NCBI RefSeq assembly: GCF_051622035.1
Contig: NC_135360.1
Coordinates: 186,001-250,000 of the forward strand
Source of the DNA: Arctopsyche grandis
Taxonomy: Eukaryota; Arthropoda; Insecta; Trichoptera; Hydropsychidae
Length of the DNA: 64,000 nt
Direction of reading: 5' to 3'
Program-made: the position numbers and the translations under genes
The notes under the pieces: generated by a model
The model's input: the letters and a program-made list of their open reading frames with translations, nothing else
Databases searched by the model: none
Told to the model about the DNA's origin: nothing
Shown: positions 23,728-32,271 of the stretch, piece by piece
How positions within the stretch are numbered: the stretch's first letter is position 1
How the letters are laid out: the number at the start of each line of letters is the position of its first letter

Positions 23728-24933
23728 TGTTTGTGTCTTCCCCTTCCTCTGTCTCTCCAGTTCGGTTTTGTATGCAGGACACTTGGGTGTCCCTGCCATG
23801 TGCTGTGTGTCCGTGCCGCGGTCTTTGCAGACAATGCAGCACAGACTGTTCTCGCATTTGGCCGCTATGTGGCCTCCTTTACCACATCGGCGACACAGTT
23901 GGGACCTGTCACTTCCGCTGCAGGTGGCTGCCAAGTGTCCATACTCCTGGCACTTGTAACAGCGGACCGCTTCTATGTGCTGTCGTACGCGGCAGTTTAC
24001 CCATCCTACGCGAAGCTTACCTTTTTTTAGGATTGTACGTGCTTTGTCGCTTGCCATCTTTACAACTGCGACTCTTGTTCCGTTGTAAGTGTTGAATAGG
24101 CTGACCACTTCAGCCTCCTCGACTGTAAGCGTTCCCAGTACTGGTTTGAGGGCGTCCATCACATCTTGGCGCTCTTCTCCTTCATCCAGGTCCCGCACCT
24201 CTATCTTCACCATCGTCGTTAATCTCCTGACCGTAGTGTCGTCACCTAGTGCTGTTTTAATGGCGTCTGCTAGCGTTGTGGGGTTGCCGCCGTTCCTTTC
24301 CAGTTCCATTAGGATCATACCGTTCCGGGTTTTTCTGATGCGGTCCACCTGGCATCCAGTTGCAGCGATGTCTACGGTGGTTCTTATTTTTTTGAGAATA
24401 TCCGCGTACGTGTTGTTATTACTTTCGCTTCGCTTCAGTGTTATCGCTTCGGTTTTTGGGCGCGGTATAGTCAGTTTGGGTTTTTTCTGCTGGACCTTGT
24501 TTTGTTGTTGTCGTTGCTGCTGCGTCTGCGGCTGTGGATACGGCTGTGGGCGCTGCTGCTGTTTTTCTTCCTGTTGCGCTTGCTCCTGTTCCTGTTGCTT
24601 CTGTAGCGGCTTCTGGGGCTTCCACTTTTGCTTCCGCTGCTGTTTCCGTTGGGTCTTCCACTCTTCGGTCTCGGTCTGAGTGTTTTTCTCTGTCGTCTCT
24701 GTCGCCGTGCTCGCGTCGGAAGCTTTAGATGCAGTTTTGTTGATTTTATTCTTTTTCTGCTCTTCCTCGGCTAGGCTTGTCACTAATCTGCGTACTAGGC
24801 TAATTTGGGTTTTAATGTTTTCCTTCGTGTTTTTGGCGTTTGACACAAACTCCACGAGCATGTCCATTTCCACTTTTATTCTGTTTATTGGATCCATAAT
24901 TTGTTGCTGTGGCTTTTCGTTGCTCATTGTCAT
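23725..24933 (-). CDS. ORF1: Gag-like RNA-binding protein of R1-clade element
   Basis: A 402-residue nucleic-acid-binding protein that would package element RNA. After an N-terminal helical stretch there is a very Gln/Lys-rich low-complexity segment (about 85-155), a conserved middle domain (about 165-320), and three C-terminal zinc knuckles. These are CX2CX4HX4C at 325-338, CX2CX4HX4C at 347-360, and a longer CX2CX8HX6C at about 366-385. The first Met is at 24933, but the Met two codons on (24927) has the better context, with A at -3, and may be the real start. The stop TAA (23725-23727) shares one base with the ORF2 ATG. Zinc knuckles of this kind are usual in R1-clade ORF1 proteins. Confidence 0.92.
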   Translation of the reverse strand: MTMSNEKPQQQIMDPINRIKVEMDMLVEFVSNAKNTKENIKTQISLVRRLVTSLAEEEQKKNKINKTASKASDASTATETTEKNTQTETEEWKTQRKQQRKQKWKPQKPLQKQQEQEQAQQEEKQQQRPQPYPQPQTQQQRQQQNKVQQKKPKLTIPRPKTEAITLKRSESNNNTYADILKKIRTTVDIAATGCQVDRIRKTRNGMILMELERNGGNPTTLADAIKTALGDDTTVRRLTTMVKIEVRDLDEGEERQDVMDALKPVLGTLTVEEAEVVSLFNTYNGTRVAVVKMASDKARTILKKGKLRVGWVNCRVRQHIEAVRCYKCQEYGHLAATCSGSDRSQLCRRCGKGGHIAAKCENSLCCIVCKDRGTDTQHMAGTPKCPAYKTELERQRKGKTQT

Positions 24934-25350
24934 TCATTTATTTATTTATTTATTTTAAACAGACCATTGTGGCTTAACAGGAATTCCTGAAGCGCTAAAG
25001 CCTAAAGTGCCACACTGGTCAAAAAAAAAATATAACACAAAAAAGAAAAAACAAAATACCAATTAAACATAAACATAAATACATTCATACATAAACATGA
25101 AGAATAGCATTTATAATGACAGATAAAGTAAATGGACATTCATATCAGCAGATAATCCACGGTGTGTCGTTTGTTGTGGTCAGCTGGTCTAAGAATCAGC
25201 TGTGCATGTAATGATGTTACGTCTCTCGCGTATGGGGGCAGGTAGTCACGCGCATGTATGTCAGCTGTTCATAGTGCGAACTATGTATGTCGGCGGTTCG
25301 TTCCCGGTGACGTTTACTTCTTACGATTTTTTGCGGTAAAGATTTTTAAT

Positions 25351-25572
25351 TGTGACCATAGATGTCGCTAGTGAATAAATAATTTAATTTAAGGTTTTGA
25401 TCTTAATTGACCATAGATGTCGCTAGTGTATAAATAATTTAATTAAGGTTTTAATCTAAATTGACCATAGGTGTCGCTAGTGAGTAAATAATTTAATTAC
25501 GGTTTTAATCTAAATTGACCATAGGTGTCGCTAGTGAATAAATAATTTAATTAGAGTTTTAATCTTAATTGG
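25351..25572. repeat. 54-bp tandem repeat in R1 5' UTR (4 units)
   Basis: Units are marked by TTGACCATAGRTGTCGCTAG at about 25353, 25409, 25463 and 25517 (spacing 56, 54, 54), each followed by an AT-rich stretch with AATAATTTAATT. It is close to the element's 5' UTR midpoint and contains no open frame. Confidence 0.85.
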
Positions 25573-25683
25573 TTTTGCAGATAATTATTTATATTTGTTT
25601 ATTTATTTGTATGAATGCCGTGTTGTACAGTGGGTGCTTTGCAGCGATCGTCTGTGGCAAGCGGCTCGCCGGCGCCCCCACGA

Positions 25684-26215
25684 TTTGACAGCTAGTCAGC
25701 TGATCGTGTTCGTGTCGCGATCGAAACCGGCGTGGTGTAGTCAGATGGTCTAGGAATGTATTGTATTGTATTGTATTACACGTAATATTACAACAATTTG
25801 CGGATGTTTCACTGGCTTTATTCACAGTGTAGCCACCTTTGCCTGAGGCAGGCGTGAAATATAATTGGCTGTCACGCTATTTGACAGCTAGTCAGCTGAT
25901 CGTATTCGTGTCACGATCGGAACCGGCGTGGTGTGGTACAGCTGTTCAAGCGATGTATTGTATTGTATTACACGTGATATAACGACGATTTGCGGGCGTT
26001 TCACTGGCTTTTTTCACAGTGTAGCCACCTTTGACAGTGACTGGCAGCTCCCCGCGCCCCCGAGAAATGTCAATGGTTGTCGCGCGATTTGACAGATAGT
26101 CAGCTGGTCGTATTCGTATAGCGATCGGAACCGGCGTGCGTGGTCAGATGATTAGCGATGTTGTGTTACACGCGATATAACGACAATTTGCAAAGTGTCA
26201 ATTATTATTATCGCT
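25684..26215. repeat. About 200-bp tandem repeat in R1 5' UTR (2.5 units)
   Basis: Units start at TTTGACAG (25684, 25880, 26088). Each has GTCAGCTGRTCGT, a GCGATCG-like core and ACCGGCGTG; the first two continue with TATTG pentamers, TTGCGG and CACTGGCTTT...CACAGTGTAGCCACCTTTG. The third is truncated. Tandem promoter-like units in a LINE 5' UTR are known from other families; function here is inferred. Confidence 0.8.
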
Positions 26216-26526
26216 ATGTGCGTGGTGTTTCGACAACTGTCGGTGTGTTATGGGATGTGTGGTAGTTATAACAACGTGGCGGCCTGGTTTTTTTTTTTTT
26301 TTTTTTTACATGCAAACACACAGCCTCTCCTACCTCCTTCAGATACGTCTGATACTACTGGCACAGACGCAGTGAAGTGCCAATGGCCCCTCCTGACTCC
26401 TAGTTGCGACTCCTGGCTTCTAGTAGCGGTAGCGGTTCTGGACTGTGTAGACAGCCGGCGTCGGTGCTCGGCCGAGAGAGCGCGCACAGACACGTCCACT
26501 CGCTCCCACTGTCCGCGCGCTACCCC

Positions 26527-26540
26527 TACCTCACTAAACC
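26527..26540. repeat. Target-site duplication, right copy, of R1-clade element
   Basis: TACCTCACTAAACC, identical to 20354-20367. It fixes the 5' end of the element at 26526 and shows that the whole 6.16 kb behaves as one insertion. Confidence 0.9.
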
Positions 26541-29500
26541 TAACCCAACCTAACCTTACCATCACCGAAATCAAAGAATTCGACATTGCAAAAATAAACA
26601 CAAAACTCGCTAACCTCACCAAACCTAACCCAACCCAACCTAACCGTCACCAAAATCAAAGAATTCGACATTGCAAAAATATACACGAAACTCGCTTCAC
26701 TCACCAAACTTAACCCAACCTAACTTAACGAACAACGAAATCAAAGAACTCGAGTTTTTAAGATTTACACAAAACTCGCTAACCTCACCGAACCTAACCC
26801 AACCAAGCCTTACTATCACTGAAATCAAAGAATTCGACATTGCAAACATATACACAAAACTCGCTAACCTTACCAAACCTATCCCAACCTAACATAACCA
26901 TCACCGAAATCAAAGAATTCGATATTGCAAAAATATACACAAAACTCGCTAACCTCACAAAACCTTACCCAACCCAACCTAACCGTCACCGAAATCAAAG
27001 AATTCGACATTGCAAAAATATACACGAAACTCGCTCACCTCACCAAACCTAACTCAACCTAGCCTAACTATCACCGAAATCAAAGAATTCGACATTGCAA
27101 AAATATACACAAAACTCGCTAACCTTACCAAACCTATCCCAACCTAACATAACCATCACCGAAATCAAATAATTCGATATTGCAAAAATATATACAAAAC
27201 TCGCTAACCTTACCAAACCTATCCCAACCTAACATAACCATCACCGAAATCAAAGAATTCGATATTGCAAAAATATACACAAAACTCGCTAACCTCACAA
27301 AACCTTACCCAACCCAACCTAACCGTCACCGAAATCAAAGAATTCGACATTGCAAAAATATACACAAAACTCGCTCACCTTACCAAACCTAACCCAAACC
27401 AACCTAACCGTCACCGAAATCAAAGAATACGACATTGCAAAAATATATACAAAACTCGCTTACCTCACTAAACCTAACCCAACCTAACCTTTCCATCACC
27501 GAAATCAAAGAATTCGACAATGCAAAAATATACCCAAAACCCGCTTACCTCACCAAACCTAACCCAACCTAACCTAACTATCACCGAATCAAAAGAATTC
27601 GACATTGCAAAAATATACACAAAACTCGCTAACCTCACCAAACCTAACTTAACCTAACCTAACCATCACCGAAATCAAAGAATTCGAGATTTAAAAATTT
27701 AAACAAAACTCGCTTACCTCACCAAACCTAACCCAACCTAACCTTACCATCACCGAAATCAAAGAATTCGACAATGCAAAAATATACCCAAAACCCGCTT
27801 ACCTCACCAAACCTAACCTAACCTAACCTAACCATCACCGAAATCAAAGAATTTGAGATTGTATGATTTACACAAATCTCGCCAACCTCACCAAACCTAA
27901 CCCAACCCAACCTAACCGTCACCGAAGTCAAAGAATATGACATTGCAAATATATACACAAAACTCGCTTACCTCACCATACCCAACCCAACCTAACCTAT
28001 CCAACACCGAAATCAAAGAATTCGAGTTTTTAAGATTAACACAAATCTCGCTTACCTCACGAAACCTAACCCAACCCAACCTAATCGTCACCGAAGTCAA
28101 AGAATTCGACAATGCAAAAATATACACAAAACTCGCTTACCTCACCAAACCTAACCCAACCCAACCTAACCGTCACCGAAATCAAAGAATTCGAGATTGT
28201 AAAATTTTCACAAAAATCGCTAACCTCACAGAACCTAACCCAACCGAGCCTTATTTTAACCGAAATCAAAAAGATCGACATATTAAAAATATACACAAAA
28301 CTCGCTAACTTCACCAAACCTAACCCAACCTAGCCTAACTATCACCGAAATCAAAGAAATCGACATTGCAAAAATATACACAAAACTCGCTTACCTCACC
28401 AAACCTAACCCAACCAAGCCTAACTATCACCGAAATTAAAGAATTCGACAATGCAAAAATATACACAAAAATCGCTAACCTCACAGAACCTAACCCAACC
28501 GAGCCTTATTTTAACCGAAATCAAAAAGATCGACATATTAAAAATATACACAAAACTCGCTAACTTCACCAAACCTAACCCAACCTAGCCTAACTATCAC
28601 CGAAATCAAAGAAATCGACATTGCAAAAATATACACAAAACTCGCTTACCTCACCAAACCTAACCCAACCTAGCCTTACTATCACCGAAATCAAAGAATT
28701 TTACAATGCAAAAATATACATAAAACCCTTTAACCTCACAAAACCTAACCCAACCTAACCTAACCATCACCAAAATCAAAGAATTCGAGATTTTAAAATT
28801 TAAACAAAACTCGCTTACCTCACCAAAACTAACCCAACCTAACCTAACCATCACCGAAATCAAAGAATTCGAGATTGTATGATTTACACAAATCTCGCTA
28901 ACCTCACCAAACCTAATCCAACCCAACCTAAACGTCACCGAAGTCAAAGAATTCGACATTGCAAAAATATACACAAAACTCGCTTACCCCACCAAACCTA
29001 ACCCAACCTAGCCAAACTATCACCGAAATCGAAGAATTCGACATTGCAAAAATATACACAAAACTCGCTTACTTCAACAAACCTAACCCAACCTAACCTA
29101 ACCAACACTGAAATCAAAGAATTCGACAATGCAAAAATATACACAAAACTCGCTGACCTCACCAAACCTAACCCAACCTAGCCTTACTATCACCGAAATC
29201 AAAGAATTCGACATCGCAAAAATATACACAAAACCCACTAGCCTCACTAAACCTAACCCAAACTTACCATACCATCACCGAAATCAAAGAATTCGACATT
29301 GCAAAAATATACACGAAACTCGCTCACTTCACCAAACCTTACTCAACCCAACCTTACCGACACCGAAATCAAAGAATTCGAGATTTTCAGATTTTCACAT
29401 GACTCGCTAACCTCACCAAACCTAACCCAACCTAGCTTAACTATCACCGAAATCAAAGAATTCGACATTGCAAAAATATACAAAAAATTCGCTAACCTCA

Positions 29501-31003
29501 CCAAACCTAACCCAACCTTACCTTTCCATCACCGAAATCAAAGAATTCGACATTGCAAAAATTTACACGAAACTCGCTTACCTCAGTTTTTAAGATTTAC
29601 ACAAAACTCACTAACCTCACCAAACCTAACCCAACCCAACCTAACCGTCACCGAAATCAAAGAATTCAACAATGCAAAAATATACACAAAACTCGCTTAC
29701 CTCACCAAACCTAACCGAACCAAGCCTTACTATCACCGAAATCAAAGAAATCGACATTGCAAAAATATACACGAAACTCGCTTAACTCACCAAACCTAAC
29801 CCAACCTAACCTAACCATCACCGAAATCAAAGAATTCGACATTGCAAAAATATACACGAAACTCGCGTAACTCACCAAACCTAACCTAACATAACCTAAC
29901 CATTACCGAAATCAAAGAATTTGAGATTTTAAAATTTAAACAAAACTCGCTTACCTCACCAAAACTAACCTAACCTAGCCTAACTATCACCGAAATCAAA
30001 GAATTCGACAATGCAAAAATATACCCAAAACCCGCTAACCTCACAAAACCTAACCCAACCTAGCCTTACTCTAACCGAAATCAAAGAATTCGACATTTTA
30101 AAAATATACACAAAACTCGCTAACCTCACCAAACCTAACCCTACCTAGCCTAACTTTTACCGAAATCAAAGAATTCGACATTGCAAAAATATACATAAAA
30201 CTCGCTAACCTTACCAAACCTATCCCAACCTAACCTTACCATCACCGAAATCAAAGAATTCGACATTGCAAAAATATACACAAACCTCGCTTTCCTCATT
30301 TAACCTAACCCAACCTAACGTAAACATCACCGAAATCAAAGAATTCGACATTGCAAAAATATACACAAACCTCGCTTTCCTCATTTAACCTAACCCAACC
30401 TAACGTAAACATCACCGAAATCAAAGAATTCGACATTGCAAAAATTAAAATTAAACTCGCTTACCTCACCAAACCTTACCCAACCTAGCATAACTATCAC
30501 CGAAATCAAAGAAATCGACAATGCAAAAATATACACAAAACTCGCTAGCCTCACCAAACCTAACCCAATCTAACCTAACCATCACCGAAATCAAAGAATT
30601 CGACATTGCAAAAATATACACAAAACTCGCTTCCCTCACTAAACCTAACCCAACCTAACCTAACCATCACCGAAATCAAAGAATTCGACATTGCAAAAAT
30701 ATACACAAAACTCGCTTACCTCACCATACCGAACCCAACCTAACCTAACCATCACCGAAATCAAAGAAATCGACATTGCAAACATATACACGAAACTCGC
30801 TTAACTCACCAAACCTAACCCAACCTAACCTAACCATCACCGAAATAAAAAAAATCGAGATTTTAAAATTTAAACAAAACTCGCTATCCTCACCAAACCT
30901 AACCCAACCTAACCTAACCATCACCGAAATCAAAGAATTCGACATTGCAAAAATATACACGAAACTCGCGTTACTCACCAAACCTTACCCAACATAACCT
31001 AAC
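26527..31003. repeat. 85-bp satellite array, block S2 (about 53 monomers)
   Basis: Same satellite family and orientation as S1. Its first 500 bp repeat the monomer series at 10605-11128. From about 27.9 kb it matches the left part of S1: offsets of 24258 (3654-4080), 24428 (4232-4546) and 22998 (6131 to about 7640). The block ends at the BEL insertion. No gene. Confidence 0.96.
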
Positions 31004-31234
31004 TGGAAAAGACTTCGATAATGGTTTGATGTAGTTTATTGAAATGTAAAATTTGCACGTGGTGGTTCAGCGGAGCGTACGGAACACAAGTTGTCCGTAC
31101 GCCGTCTGCTCGCTGACTCTGTCGACCGTCGCGTATTTCCGCTTGGGCCGACACTAATGCCAACTCGTCAATAATGCCAATCGACAATCAGTTAATAAGA
31201 CTGTTTGCCACACGTCATTACAAAAGTCGGAACA
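31004..31234 (-). repeat. 3' LTR of BEL/Pao copy 2
   Basis: 231 bp with TG...CA ends. It differs from the 5' LTR at one position (C here where 38625 has A). It contains an intact inverted repeat CGTACGGA (31076-31083) / TCCGTACG (31094-31101) and a sense-strand AATAAA (plus-strand TTTATT at 31035-31040). The sequence inside the LTR (31235-31250) has only a weak purine tract, GTGGGAC on the sense strand. Confidence 0.95.
31035..31040 (-). promoter_or_regulatory. Polyadenylation signal AATAAA in 3' LTR
   Basis: AATAAA on the element's sense strand within the LTR, about 30 bp from the LTR's outer end. The same hexamer is at 38560-38565 in the 5' LTR. Position fits an LTR R region; usage is not shown. 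Confidence 0.6.
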
Positions 31235-32271
31235 TAGTCCCACATAGGAAAACTGTTGAACAATACAGTTATTCTACAGAGTTACAGCATTACTGACGAG
31301 TCGTTTACAATAAATCATAGCTCTTAAAATAATTAAATAGAGGGTGAATAATGAAACCTTTGCCTCATCCAGTGTGAGGATAAAATCAATTTATTGGTTC
31401 AGTAATATTTCAACTTATAGGTATACCTCTGGTGAATGTTGTTTCTATTTACATTAAAATTTTTGAAATCTCCTTTGAAGCTGTGAATAAGCATTACAAG
31501 ATAAGTTTACTTTAAAGAAGAGAGAGTGGACTGTATATGGTTTAAAACTTAAGCATTCCTCATCTTGATGTTAACTTAGACAATACAATGTTGACACTGT
31601 TACAGTTGTCAAGACAGATCAGCTATTACCGATCAACTAACTTTGATTAGTGAGTGTAATGCTCCTAAGTTAACTTGATTTCATCAACAAGTAGCACAAA
31701 CATTGCTAAATTAAAAGTAAATTGGAAAGTCATTCATTCATTCCTACAAGCAGGAAATGAAGGCGAACTATGATTATAGATGTCTCTACGTTAAACATCG
31801 AAATGTTCAGTATTATAATATTTACTTATTCTATGATTCACATAAATACTATAAACAGTAAGAGTTAACTTATGTTTTCATAACAAGAAACATAAGACCT
31901 GCGGATGACTCCCGGCAGGTTATAATTAAGTAGACATGAAATAATTTAAGATGCTCCATTAAGTGTGGCTTGGAGACTAACATTAACAAATCATGAATCT
32001 AATTTTAACTGTCAAATTTGAACAGTTTATTTTAAACTCGGATATAATCCTTCCGAGTGATGACATGAGACAAGTCTTATATTATAAAGACAAAATGATT
32101 AGATTAAATTCGGAGATATATACTGCCGAATGTTAAAATGAAAATAGCTTAAATTATACACACAACACAATTAAAGTGAATTACGGAGTACTACTATTAA
32201 CATTGAATGATTTAAACTCATGATTACATCTAATAAGTAATATGAGTTGGGGGTAGTGTCTTCGGGTTAAA
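31235..32271 (-). other. BEL 3' UTR with small hairpins, no gene
   Basis: AT-rich non-coding kilobase between ORF stop and 3' LTR; no envelope-like frame. It has three compact stem-loops: ACCTGC/GCAGGT (31897-31920), ACTCGG/CCGAGT (32036-32058) and ATTCGG/CCGAAT (32108-32131), each a 6-bp stem with a 12-nt loop. Confidence 0.7.

Larger units (their letters stand above)
20368..26526 (-). mobile_element. R1-clade non-LTR retrotransposon (SART/TRAS-like), full length
   Basis: A 6159-bp minus-strand LINE with a long 5' UTR (24934-26526), ORF1 (23725-24933), ORF2 (20705-23725), a 300-bp 3' UTR and a 37-base poly(A). It is flanked by a 14-bp duplication of satellite sequence. ORF1 has CCHC knuckles; ORF2 has an APE-type endonuclease, a reverse transcriptase and a C-terminal CCHC motif with no RNase H domain seen, the arrangement of the R1 clade. 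Both ORFs are open and all catalytic residues I could check are present, so the copy may be active. The plus-strand junction is ...AAACC|TTTT, priming at CC|T in the CCTAA-like part of the monomer. Base composition is clearly more GC-rich than the satellite and BEL elements. Clade placement rests on motifs, not a tree. Confidence 0.9.
24934..26526 (-). promoter_or_regulatory. 5' UTR / presumed internal promoter region of R1-clade element
   Basis: A 1.59-kb non-coding region upstream of ORF1. From the ORF side it holds TTTA-rich sequence (24935-24955), an imperfect inverted repeat (about 24962-25020) around the palindrome GGAATTCC, and an A-run at 25021. Next come a 54-bp tandem repeat (25351-25572), a roughly 200-bp tandem repeat (25684-26215), a 21-base T-run (26288-26308) and a GC-rich terminal 215 bp. 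LINEs transcribe from internal 5' promoters, so regulatory function is likely but not shown. The T-run could mark a nested insertion, but I found no second duplication around it. Confidence 0.7.

Noticed and set aside
21102..24728. Many plus-strand and alternative-frame ORFs over the R1-clade coding region.
   Set aside because: They are shadows of ORF1 and ORF2, which carry the recognised domains.
26288..26308. The T-run as proof of a second retroelement.
   Set aside because: No separate target duplication or element body could be recognised beside it; kept only as an open question.
26195..26713. A 172-codon plus-strand frame crossing from the R1 5' UTR into satellite.
   Set aside because: It spans an insertion junction, contains a homopolymer-encoded Phe run, and its C-terminus is satellite translation.
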